Assembly (NCBI GenBank): GCA_003645185.1
Contig: QNEL01000006.1
Location: 1-40,895 of the forward strand
Length of the DNA: 40,895 bases
Direction: 5' to 3'
From: Candidatus Parabeggiatoa sp. nov. 3
GTDB lineage: Bacteria; Pseudomonadota; Gammaproteobacteria; Beggiatoales; Beggiatoaceae
This document shows positions 26,216 through 33,182 of the stretch, piece after piece. Below the pieces are notes generated by a model that was given only the letters and a program-made list of their open reading frames with translations, did not search any database and was not told where the DNA came from. The first letter of the stretch is position 1, and each line of letters begins with the position of its first letter. A program made the translations under genes and the position numbers.

Positions 26216-27649
26216 TTAATGATCCTCCTCAGTTTTGTGTTTGTCGGACAATAAGTCAGCTGGTTTCGTGGTAGCAACCCCTTTTTTGAATGCCTGAAGG
26301 CTTTCATTCTCATCGTTTTTCTCGGTTTTGGCTTGAGTTTCTTGAGAAAAATCGACTTCTTCTGTGAAATCCAAATCCTGTTTATCAATGACTTCTTGGC
26401 CTGTTTTCGGTTGCGTTTCTTGAGCATCCGCTGTCCGAGATAAACCGAGTAATTCACCTATTTTGAGATCTTTATGGCGCGATAGCACTTGCATGATAAT
26501 CCCCATGAGTACGACACCTTCGATGGTGAGAATGAGGCCTGTATAGGTGGGTAACAAGGCCGATAACGAGGTGAGGCCTAAATAAAAGAGATAAGCCGTG
26601 AAGACGGCCAATGCGATTTTGAGGCCATGCAGGATTCTGATATAGTTCAATATCAACAAGCCAATGCTGGTAAATGAGATGATGAAGGCGAAAATCAGGC
26701 CTAAATAGATGACGAGGTAAGCAAATAGGGGGTAGAACAGGAAGTAAGCGATACTGGTGACGGCTATTTGGATGAAGTTCAGGCTTTCTCCGGTCAGTCG
26801 AAGAATGGCGACGAGGGAAATGAGAAACAATAAAAAGAAGGCGGGGGCGCGGGAAGTCATGACAAACAGTTGTTTTTCAATATTGAGTTTGTCAGGCAGT
26901 ATGACACCGATATTGAGTTCAGTGAGTGCTTTATCGAGTTTCCAACTCAAAATTTTGCCTTGTGGTGTTTCTTGTGATGGTTCAGTGGGGGGCATGGTTG
27001 ATGCGGCATAATCCAGATTTTTAGCGCCTTGAACATCGAGCGTCATGGTCAAATTGTTGATCTGTTTGCCGGGTTCAAATCCGTAAGCAAATTCCTTGAG
27101 GCCTCTACCATCATATTGAACGGTGATGTTAAGCGCGTCAGAGGGGCCGAGTAGGCCTGTCCATAATGCGAGATCAGGTTGATATTCCGTGTCGTCAATA
27201 TCTTCTTTCCCATTCACGAGCAATTTGAAATTTTGCAGTACCCCTTCCCCTTGCCTAGTCGGATAGGGAAAAATGAAGGAGAGGTAGATATTCTCCTTTT
27301 CAGGATTTTGTATGGTGTATTTTCCGGTAAATTCAGCATGATAGCCGGTATAATACACTAAGCCTTTTTTCCGATAATCGACTTTGAGGGTGACGGCAAT
27401 ATCGGATGCATGGAGTTCGCCTTTGCTCAAGGTTGAGACATCGGAACCAAAGAGCTTGTAGCGTACTGAGGGCATAGGTTGGGCGAGATCGCCCCCCCAG
27501 ATTTGTTTAACGGTATTCAGTTGATAATACATGGCTTTGTAGGTTCTCCGATCCAAGCGTTCAGCTAACATCATCCAGCCAATGAGCAGGGGGAGAAAGA
27601 CTAACCATAAGTATTTGTTAAGCAAGGTTTTTCTCATCAATTGCAGCAT
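26216..27649 (-). CDS. Polytopic inner-membrane protein, CreD-like layout
   Basis: This 477-residue protein has one N-terminal membrane segment (about 10-28), a periplasmic domain of about 240 residues (LKVDYRKKGLVYYTGYHAEFTGKY region), then about five or six closely spaced membrane segments (about 265-400) including FFLLFLISLVAILRL and LFYPLFAYLVIYLGLIFAF. A charged cytoplasmic tail rich in Glu, Lys and Thr closes it. One helix, a large periplasmic domain and a C-terminal helix bundle recall CreD, and phrases such as YPLFAYLVIYLG support this weakly; I would not name it on that. It is first in a two-gene operon with the exported protein downstream. AAGGAG lies 13 nt before the ATG. Confidence 0.75.
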   Translation of the reverse strand: MLQLMRKTLLNKYLWLVFLPLLIGWMMLAERLDRRTYKAMYYQLNTVKQIWGGDLAQPMPSVRYKLFGSDVSTLSKGELHASDIAVTLKVDYRKKGLVYYTGYHAEFTGKYTIQNPEKENIYLSFIFPYPTRQGEGVLQNFKLLVNGKEDIDDTEYQPDLALWTGLLGPSDALNITVQYDGRGLKEFAYGFEPGKQINNLTMTLDVQGAKNLDYAASTMPPTEPSQETPQGKILSWKLDKALTELNIGVILPDKLNIEKQLFVMTSRAPAFFLLFLISLVAILRLTGESLNFIQIAVTSIAYFLFYPLFAYLVIYLGLIFAFIISFTSIGLLILNYIRILHGLKIALAVFTAYLFYLGLTSLSALLPTYTGLILTIEGVVLMGIIMQVLSRHKDLKIGELLGLSRTADAQETQPKTGQEVIDKQDLDFTEEVDFSQETQAKTEKNDENESLQAFKKGVATTKPADLLSDKHKTEEDH

Positions 27650-27745
27650 ATTACTTTTAAGTCTCCTTAAGGTTGTATACTTAGCATCGTCATAATTTGC
27701 GCTTTTTTGACAGACACAGCCAACAGCTTTTCACGATTTCACATT

Positions 27746-27777
27746 TCACGCAAAAGTTGCGCGCAACTTTTGCGTGA
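27746..27777. repeat. GCGCGC-core palindrome, 32 bp
   Basis: Perfect palindrome TCACGCAAAAGTTGCG followed by its reverse complement. The core is shortened to TTGCGCGCAA, and the arms carry CACGCAAAAG. Confidence 0.95.
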
Positions 27778-27800
27778 GCCTTCGGTGCGCGAAGCTAAAT

Positions 27801-27823
27801 AAAGTTTCGCTTCGCGAAACTTT
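27801..27823. repeat. TTTCGC palindrome with TTC loop
   Basis: AAAGTTTCGC and GCGAAACTTT pair around TTC. A second copy of this alternative core, with different arms (CACGCTAATG), is at 28016-28050. Confidence 0.9.
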
Positions 27824-27853
27824 AGCGTGAGCCTTCGGTGCGCGAAGCTAAAT

Positions 27854-27877
27854 AAAGATTTTGCGCGCAAAATCTTT
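27854..27877. repeat. GCGCGC-core palindrome, 24 bp
   Basis: Perfect palindrome with arm AAAGATTTTGCG. It lies at the right end of the second 33-bp direct repeat. Confidence 0.95.
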
Positions 27878-28015
27878 TTCTTAGCGTAGTTTCGCTTCGC
27901 TGTACAAAGCGCGTGAAAGCGTGAAAGCAGTTGTCTAAAAGCTCAAGTCAGGTGGTGGTGACTAACCTCTTCGATTTTTTCAAAAGGCAAAAGCGCAAAT
28001 TGTATTTCACGATTT

Positions 28016-28050
28016 CACGCTAATGTTTCGCTTCGCGAAACATTAGCGTG
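28016..28050. repeat. TTTCGC palindrome, arms CACGCTAATG
   Basis: CACGCTAATGTTTCG (28016-28030) pairs with its reverse complement (28036-28050) around CTTCG. It shares the GTTTCGCTTCGCGAAAC core with 27801-27823, but the outer arms differ. Confidence 0.9.
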
Positions 28051-28054
28051 AAAT

Positions 28055-28078
28055 AAAGTTTTTGCGCGCAAAAACTTT
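28055..28078. repeat. GCGCGC-core palindrome, 24 bp
   Basis: Perfect palindrome with arm AAAGTTTTTGCG, five bases after the TTTCGC palindrome. Confidence 0.95.
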
Positions 28079-28186
28079 TGCGTGAAATGGTGGACAGTAT
28101 AGTTGCCCACTAATCAACAATGCACTCCAAGATAAAGCAAAATAAATTTGGAACGAAAACTAAAGCAAAATAAATTTGAACGAAAA

Positions 28187-28438
28187 TCACAATAGCAAAG
28201 AAGCAGCTAAATAAGGTTTTTCAGGTTTTTCACCTAGTTCGGCGCAAAAGTCAAGATAATCTTCAATTGAGTCTATAAATGCCCCTTTGATTTCTTGTAC
28301 TGTCTTGCCTTGAAAAGTAATAACGGATCGCGTGTTAATGACTTCTCCGTGAAAAATATCGACTTCGTCATCAAACTCAACTTGACCCATATAACCTTTG
28401 TAATTTAACATAGACATATCATTAATCAGGTTATTCAT
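28187..28438 (-). pseudogene. HicB-like antitoxin, 3' truncated
   Basis: The 83-residue frame shows the HicB-family domain: YKGYMGQVEFDDEVDIFHGEV, then FQGKTVQEIKGAFIDSIEDY and CAELGEKPEKPY. Full members continue with a ribbon-helix-helix DNA-binding tail (PEKPYSGKFxLRxP...). Here the frame instead ends LAASLLL and stops, directly followed by the GCAAAATAAATTTGAAC repeat. The repeat appears to have replaced the C-terminal domain. No hicA toxin gene is adjacent. The exact start (M1, M8 or M10) is uncertain, as no clear ribosome-binding site stands out. Residual expression is possible, but DNA binding should be lost. Confidence 0.7.
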
Positions 28439-28557
28439 TTAGTCAATAGGTGTATAAAGTAAGTCAATCCGTTGTACTAGATTATTCTTGACTATAATTC
28501 AACTCGGTGTCAATGGGTTTATTGCTTCTGATTTTTTATATCGCATTTTCTAGTTTC

Positions 28558-28941
28558 CTATGGATTGAATTTGAAATCAATGATTTGTTGTTTGAAATCA
28601 ATCGTCAAAATAAATTGGTCCAAAATATCATTGCCAACGAATCCATTAATTCCATAATTTTCTTTGATCGTGCCAAATTCAATTTCTACTGCTTCTAATT
28701 CAAATTGATCAATAATCACCTTGTCCACTTGCTGACATAAGACTTCTTGCTTTCCTGTACCTATCCCAAATAAACGTTTAATTAAAGCAGGTTTATGGTA
28801 ATTAAATTCGACCAGATCAATATCTATCATTGTAGTTGATGAACCCGTATCTATAATACAATTGGGAATCCTGATAGGTGTACTTCCATAAACAACCGTT
28901 ATAGGTACCCATATCAAACCCTGATGCCATTCAAATTTCAT
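28558..28941 (-). CDS. Retropepsin-like aspartic protease
   Basis: This 127-residue single-domain protein has the active-site triad D31-T-G-S in CIIDTGSSTTMID and a later NGFVGNDILDQF segment, which corresponds to the hydrophobic-hydrophobic-Gly element of clan AA proteases. Retropepsin-like enzymes work as homodimers. There is no signal peptide or membrane anchor, so it is cytoplasmic. Its ATG overlaps the stop of the upstream 84-residue gene by four bases (ATGA), so the two are translated together. The natural substrate is unknown; I infer that the small upstream protein is a partner or target. Confidence 0.8.
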   Translation of the reverse strand: MKFEWHQGLIWVPITVVYGSTPIRIPNCIIDTGSSTTMIDIDLVEFNYHKPALIKRLFGIGTGKQEVLCQQVDKVIIDQFELEAVEIEFGTIKENYGINGFVGNDILDQFILTIDFKQQIIDFKFNP

Positions 28942-29192
28942 TGCAGTATTCCTTTCAAGGGTACATTTTCCACAATGAATTCTTTTGGTGTACTCGGAAG
29001 TGAATAAAGTACCTCTTTTCCTTGGCGATTATACGTTTGATATGCCTTTTGGATTTCTTTGGCATCCTCACTCACCATCAGAATATCACCTTCTAATATT
29101 TTGAATTGATTTGAAGAAATTGATTCTTCTATGAGATTACCCAATAAAATAAATTTATCGGGGTAAAGTGTCTTGATTTGAGCCCATTTCAT
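28938..29192 (-). CDS. Small partner protein of aspartic protease
   Basis: I do not know this 84-residue protein by name. It has a tryptophan-rich start (MKWAQIKTLYPDKFILLGN), a central ILEGDILMVSEDAKEIQKAY segment and ends SLPSTPKEFIVENVPLKGIL. It has no membrane segment or cysteine. AAGGAAG lies about 9 nt before the ATG. The four-base overlap with the protease gene makes an operon certain and a functional link likely. I believe such short proteins recur before retropepsin-like genes in cyanobacteria and sulfur bacteria, but I cannot verify that here. Confidence 0.7.
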   Translation of the reverse strand: MKWAQIKTLYPDKFILLGNLIEESISSNQFKILEGDILMVSEDAKEIQKAYQTYNRQGKEVLYSLPSTPKEFIVENVPLKGILQ

Positions 29193-29362
29193 CAGTTCTT
29201 CCTTTGTTAAAAGTTATTTTATTGATTTGAGTGTGATTATTCACATTCAAATCCGCCACCGTTGCTTGCTTCAGTTCAATAACAAAATATTGAGAATTTT
29301 GTAGTGTTCAAGAATATGTTAAACATATCTGGAGGGTTTGAACAAATCTATTTCACGCAAAT

Positions 29363-29466
29363 AGTTTTTGCGCGCAAAAACTTCTTAAGTGAAAAACCTG
29401 ATAGAACGCTGATATTTAGCGTAGCCTCTCTTCGGTTCACTTAAGAAGTTTTTGCGCGCAAAAACT
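29363..29466. repeat. Inverted pair of GCGCGC-core palindromes
   Basis: Two 20-bp palindromes AGTTTTTGCGCGCAAAAACT (29363-29382 and 29447-29466) each carry the same extra arm on the inner side, CTTAAGTGAA and TTCACTTAAG. The outer 31 bp (29363-29393 and 29436-29466) are therefore perfect inverted repeats around a 42-nt loop. The whole could fold as one hairpin whose stem ends are themselves palindromes. Confidence 0.9.
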
Positions 29467-29779
29467 GTATTTAGCGTAGCTAAATGTGAAATACTGATTG
29501 TCATGATTTTCACGCGCTTTGTACAGCGAAGCGAAACTTTAGCGTGAAACGCTGATTAATATTAATGGCCTGTTCAATATCAATCTGACCAGTACAAAAT
29601 AAGTTTTTATATTTGCTAACTCACGTTTCTGGGTTCATATTTTTAATTAACTATTTGATTTACAAAGAACTCCTAAAAGATTTTAACCGAAAAGTCGTTG
29701 GACTTGACAAAACCGTTTTATATCGTAAGTCATTGATTTTAGGTGGTCAGATTTTATAAAGTTGAGCCGATTAGATCAA

Positions 29780-29885
29780 ATGGTGGGCAGCAAAAAGACG
29801 CTACCCACCCTACGAAATATTGAACCCCGAAACGTGAGTTGCTAATTATCAGGTGGGCAACAAAAACCCGTTACCCACCCTACAT
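29780..29885. repeat. Two GGTGGGCAACAAAAA hairpins
   Basis: Two copies of GGTGGGCAACAAAAACCCG followed by TTACCCACCCTAC (first with variations GGTGGGCAGC and GACGC), spaced about 40 bp apart. Same family as 24023-24170. Confidence 0.8.
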
Positions 29886-29903
29886 GCCTATTAATGCCGC
29901 ATT

Positions 29904-30329
29904 TCAATCAAAAATCGCTTCTAATGGCAGTTGTATGTTTAATTGTTCATCAATAATGTCTCCTGTACGAAATAGCTGCGCTTTTTCAGGCGAGGAATAC
30001 ACAATGACAGCACCGGCTACGGGAACAACTAACCAACAGGATTTGACAATCGCACCAAAGTAGGCCGTAAATCTATCTAGTATCTCTTGTAATGTTTCGG
30101 TGTGTGATAACACTTCAATAGCCAATACAGGCATAATTGTGATTTCGACTGGTTCTGGTAGCGAGAGATTGACATCGCATTTTGGGAAAAGGCAAACATC
30201 GGGGAGGTAATCTTTGCCGTCAATCCTGAGCGTGAGTTGTGAGAAGGCGGAAAAGTTTTCTAGTTTGAGTAAAGCGCCAATTAATCTGGCTTTTGCATAA
30301 GAATAATTGTAAGCAGGTAGAGGTAGCAT
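29904..30329 (-). CDS. Uma2-family PD-(D/E)XK protein, short
   Basis: This 141-residue protein has the Uma2-type (DUF820) restriction-endonuclease-like pattern: acidic residue in YLPDVCLFP (D44), then LAIEVLS (E72, with valine where lysine stands in active nucleases), typical of this family. The C-terminal half (VKSCWLVVPVAGAVIVYSS) is well conserved. Many Uma2 proteins have about 40 more residues at the N terminus; here the frame begins MLPLPAYNYSYAK. AAAGTTGGAACGTAAAA of the dispersed repeat family lies about 28 bp upstream, so a repeat may have cut it. It is otherwise intact. Function is unknown for nearly all Uma2 members; nuclease activity is presumed from fold only. Confidence 0.75.
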   Translation of the reverse strand: MLPLPAYNYSYAKARLIGALLKLENFSAFSQLTLRIDGKDYLPDVCLFPKCDVNLSLPEPVEITIMPVLAIEVLSHTETLQEILDRFTAYFGAIVKSCWLVVPVAGAVIVYSSPEKAQLFRTGDIIDEQLNIQLPLEAIFD

Positions 30330-30451
30330 AAGATTGAATTTTGATTTTGGAGTTTGTTTTACGTTCCAACTTTCGTTTGCAAGTCTTTGTTAAATTATAA
30401 CGCAAACGGAGCGACAATGGCTCTTAATTTTTTGGAATTGCCAGCGTAGGT

Positions 30452-31477
30452 TTACAAACTGATGTTCTCGACAAACATGGCATCGCCATAGCTGAAAAAA
30501 CGATATTGTGCTGCGACGGCATGTCGATAGGCCGATAATATAAGTGATTGTTCAGCGAAGGCACAAACGAGCATCAATAGAGTGGATTCGGGTAAATGAA
30601 AATTGGTGAGCAGGGCATCGACGCTGATAAAGCGGTAGCCGGGTGTAATGAATAAGCGGGTTTCACCCTCATAAGGTTGAATGATGCCATCGGCTGATGC
30701 CGTTTCTAGGGCACGCACGGCTGTCGTACCGATGGCGATGACACGCCCGCCGCGAGCGCGGGTGGCTTTAACTTGTTCACACACTTTGGGAGAAACCTGT
30801 AAATGTTCTGCGTGCATCGTGTGTTGGCTAATATCATTAACCCGTATGGGTGAAAATGTACCCGCGCCAACATGTAAAGTAATAAAGGCCGTTTCGATGC
30901 CCCGTGTTTGAATCTGTTCAAGCATGGCTTGATCAAAATGCAATCCTGCTGTGGGCGCGGCGACGGCCCCAGGTTGTTGAGCGTAAACGGTTTGATAACG
31001 TTCATTGTCAATAGGGGTATTGCTTCGCTTGATATACGGTGGCAAGGGCATACGCCCAATCGTTTGCAAAATATCGTAGACAGGCTCATCAAATTGCAAT
31101 TCAAAAAATTCTTCAACCCGTCGCAATACGATCACTTTGATCTCATTTTCAAGGTAGACTACTGTTTTAGGCTTGGGCGCTCGACTGGCCCGCAGTTGGG
31201 CGAGTATGCGATGGCGATCAAGTACGCGCTCCACTAAAATCTCAATTTTACCGCCAGACGATTTTTGCCCCAATAATCGAGCGGGAATAACGCGGGTGTC
31301 GTTAAAGACTAATAAATCACCGGGCGCTAATAAATTTGGAAAATCGACAAAGTGACGATCTTCAAATTGGCCTTTGTGGGAATCTATATATAATAATCGA
31401 CTACCCGTGCGAGATTCACAAGGATGTTGTGCAATCAAGTGCGCCGGCAAATCATAAGAAAAATCAGTACGTTGCAT
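30452..31477 (-). CDS. queA: tRNA ribosyltransferase-isomerase
   Basis: QueA transfers the ribosyl group of S-adenosylmethionine to 7-aminomethyl-7-deazaguanine at the wobble position of GUN-anticodon tRNAs, making epoxyqueuosine. The 341 residues (family about 350) show DLLVFNDTRVIPARL, PLPPYIKR, YAQQPGAVAAPTAGLHF and FITLHVGAGTFSPIR, all hallmark motifs. I see no clear ribosome-binding site before the ATG, and AT-rich TTGATAATTGATAATTG repeats lie just upstream. tgt is the usual neighbour elsewhere but is not in this window. The next gene on the right is a tRNA gene on the opposite strand. Confidence 0.96.
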   Translation of the reverse strand: MQRTDFSYDLPAHLIAQHPCESRTGSRLLYIDSHKGQFEDRHFVDFPNLLAPGDLLVFNDTRVIPARLLGQKSSGGKIEILVERVLDRHRILAQLRASRAPKPKTVVYLENEIKVIVLRRVEEFFELQFDEPVYDILQTIGRMPLPPYIKRSNTPIDNERYQTVYAQQPGAVAAPTAGLHFDQAMLEQIQTRGIETAFITLHVGAGTFSPIRVNDISQHTMHAEHLQVSPKVCEQVKATRARGGRVIAIGTTAVRALETASADGIIQPYEGETRLFITPGYRFISVDALLTNFHLPESTLLMLVCAFAEQSLILSAYRHAVAAQYRFFSYGDAMFVENISL

Positions 31478-31551
31478 TATTAAATAATTGAATAAGTGAT
31501 AATGATTAATTGATAATTGATAATTGAATGAAAAAAAAATAGATGGCCTAC

Positions 31552-31580
31552 TTCACATTGTCGTAAAAATTCGTTATAAT
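31552..31580 (+). promoter_or_regulatory. Sigma-70-type promoter of tRNA-Leu
   Basis: TTCACA (31552-31557) and TATAAT (31575-31580) are separated by 17 bp, and GCGCCC follows the -10 box, a GC-rich discriminator typical of stringently controlled stable-RNA genes. The tRNA begins 14 nt after the -10 element. Confidence 0.85.
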
Positions 31581-31594
31581 GCGCCCTTCTTTTT

Positions 31595-31681
31595 GCCGGG
31601 GTGGCGGAACTGGTAGACGCGCTAGACTCAAAATCTAGTGAGGGTGACCTCGTGTCGGTTCGAGTCCGACCCTCGGTACCA
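31595..31681 (+). tRNA. tRNA-Leu, anticodon CAA
   Basis: An 87-nt class II tRNA with encoded 3' CCA. The acceptor stem starts GCCGGGG and pairs with CCTCGGT. The D region holds GGTAGACGC, and the anticodon stem-loop CTAGA-CTCAAAA-TCTAG has CAA at the anticodon positions (leucine, UUG codons). A variable arm of about 13 nt precedes the T arm with GGTTCGAGTCC. Placement and sequence resemble other gammaproteobacterial leucine tRNAs. It has its own promoter immediately upstream. Confidence 0.97.
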
Positions 31682-31707
31682 ATTATTATTGAATATGTTT
31701 GACCTCC

Positions 31708-31731
31708 AACGCACTTGATTCTAAGTGCGTT
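31708..31731 (+). terminator. Hairpin after tRNA-Leu
   Basis: AACGCACTT and AAGTGCGTT pair around GATTCT, 27 nt beyond the tRNA, followed by ATTCATT. The T-run is weak, so termination is only likely. Confidence 0.5.
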
Positions 31732-32210
31732 ATTCATTCCCGCCTTAATAATAAATACCTTCTCAATATTTAAAACAATGATTTTTTCTGCGAAATCGGC
31801 AAGAAATCATTTACCCAATCAATGAGAGCGACTAACAAAGCTTCGCCTCCACACCAAAATCTTTCCAAAATATCTGCCTTCCTTCGATTTTATCATTTTC
31901 CCAACAATTCGTTATTGAATAACCCCCCTTTCTCCAAAACGCCTCGTCCACAATTCTAAATAAAAAAAGCCCTTTTAGAGCAAAAGTGATAATCGGCCCA
32001 TTTTATTTTGTTCGTCCAACACAAGTTAAGCCGGGGCGAACACTTTCGGGCTGCCCCCCAAGCCCCTTTCTTTTGCTGGGTTTTGTAGGGGCCTACCTGC
32101 ATGCTTGCCCGATACGATATGGCATTGATGTATGACCCTATAAAATGTAATGAAACTACAGCATTGTAGGGGCGAATCTGCGTGTTCGCCCAAGCTTTCG
32201 AGGTTCAACC

Positions 32211-32243
32211 AAACCTGACAGGTTTTCAAAACCTGTCAGGTTT
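32211..32243. repeat. AAACCTGACAGG hairpin, copy 2
   Basis: Identical over all 33 bases to 4930-4962, about 27 kb away. A dispersed repeat rather than a gene-specific terminator. Confidence 0.9.
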
Positions 32244-32467
32244 AAAATCCTGGTAGCCTACCATTATTTCCTTAACGATTAAAGGTTTTATAATGAGCCT
32301 AATTTGAATATAAAAAAACAATCCGTTATGTTTTATGCTGTATTGTCGTTTACAATTCACAATTATAAACATTCACAATTATCAATTCACAATGATAAAC
32401 TTTTACAATTATCAATTCACAATTCATCAATTCACAATTATAAACATCTACCTTTGGATGTCTCATT

Positions 32468-33136
32468 ATGTTCATTGAATATACCTTTACCATGGACGAT
32501 GGGAAGGTTTTACACTACCAAGTTGAGTTTGATAGAGAACGAGAACAGCTTTTAGACAACAGTCTCTATCCCAATTGGACTCAATTAGATTTTCATCAAT
32601 GTCCTAATTGCCCTTTAGATATTAAAGAATATTCACATTGTCCGGTTGCCATTGATGCCCATGAAATTGTACTGGGATTTACCGAAGTGCTTTCCTGTAA
32701 AGAGGTGGATATTCATGTGATCACTTCTGAACGAGAATATTTTAAACGCGCTGATGCACAAACGGGTTTAAGAGCTTTGATTGGATTTGTGATGGCCAGC
32801 AGTGCTTGTCCCATTTTGTCGCCGCTGCGTGGTATGGCGTATTATCATTTGCCTTTTGCTTCTCTTGATGAAACCGTCTTTCGCGTGGCCTCTTCCTATT
32901 TATTGCACCAATACTATGTCCATCAAAAAGGCGGCGAATTTGATTTAGAGTTTGAAGGCTTAAAAAAACGCTTTAAAGAAATGCAAACTTTGAATTATCA
33001 TTTTTTAGAGCGCATTCGTGCAGCATGTGAAGCCGATTCCAATTTGAATGTCTTAGCCACTTTGTTTACGATTTCTTCAATGTTATCATTATCTTTGGAA
33101 AGACATTTAAAGGAAATTGAACATTTATTCAACTAG
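32468..33136 (+). CDS. DUF6901-like protein, copy 1
   Basis: This 222-residue protein of unknown function starts MFIEYTFTMDDGKVLHYQVEF. It carries C45, C48 and C58 (CPNCPLD...HCPVA, pattern CX2CX9C), a later C104 in SSACPILSPL, then RGMAYYHLPFASLDETVFR. I recall this cysteine-containing family as DUF6901; that name is from memory. The C-terminal third is helical. A metal or iron-sulfur site is plausible from the cysteines, but there is no proof. The ATG has only a weak upstream GGA, so the start rests on alignment with copy 2. Together with copy 2 it forms a recent-looking tandem duplication, 46 bp apart. Confidence 0.8.
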   Translation: MFIEYTFTMDDGKVLHYQVEFDREREQLLDNSLYPNWTQLDFHQCPNCPLDIKEYSHCPVAIDAHEIVLGFTEVLSCKEVDIHVITSEREYFKRADAQTGLRALIGFVMASSACPILSPLRGMAYYHLPFASLDETVFRVASSYLLHQYYVHQKGGEFDLEFEGLKKRFKEMQTLNYHFLERIRAACEADSNLNVLATLFTISSMLSLSLERHLKEIEHLFN

Positions 33137-33182
33137 CGAGCATCAGTTTATTGACGACTCGCTTTAAACAGGGAGTTAACAA

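Larger units (their letters stand above)
27650..28186. repeat. Palindrome cluster, no gene
   Basis: This gene-free stretch of about 540 bp contains five perfect or near-perfect palindromes (27746-27777, 27801-27823, 27854-27877, 28016-28050, 28055-28078), a 33-bp direct repeat starting GCGTGAGCCTTCGGTGCGCG (27772-27804 and 27825-27857), and two units of the GCAAAATAAATTTGGAAC repeat (28136-28186) that run into the HicB-like gene. The leader of the membrane-protein operon lies just left of it. The words GCGTGA and TTCGCTTCGCGAA recur through the cluster. Confidence 0.9.
29193..29903. other. Gene-free interval with nested palindromes
   Basis: I see no intact gene. The interval contains two GCGCGC-core palindromes forming a 31-bp inverted pair (29363-29466), AGAACGCTGAT and CATGATTTTCACGC words of the GATAGAACGC family (29403-29550), and two GGTGGGCAACAAAAA hairpins (29780-29812 and 29852-29885). 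A short reverse-strand stretch near 29225-29320 could be translated as TLQNSQYFVIELKQATVAD, which might be a nuclease-like remnant, but it is too short to call. Confidence 0.7.
31682..32467. other. Gene-free interval after tRNA
   Basis: I see no gene in these 786 bp. It holds the hairpin after the tRNA, a GTAGGGGC...GTTCGCCC repeat (about 32060-32195), a 33-nt AAACCTGACAGG hairpin (32211-32243) identical to 4930-4962, and AT-rich short repeats of the form TTCACAATTATCAA (about 32345-32445) immediately before the DUF6901-like genes. Confidence 0.65.

Noticed and set aside
29219-29330. Short reverse-strand coding-like stretch with YFVIELKQATVADLN
   Set aside because: Suggestive of a nuclease strand end, but only about 35 residues with no start; cannot be supported without a search.
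31480-31737. 85-residue reverse frame over the tRNA
   Set aside because: It is antisense to tRNA-Leu and composed of its complement; not a gene.
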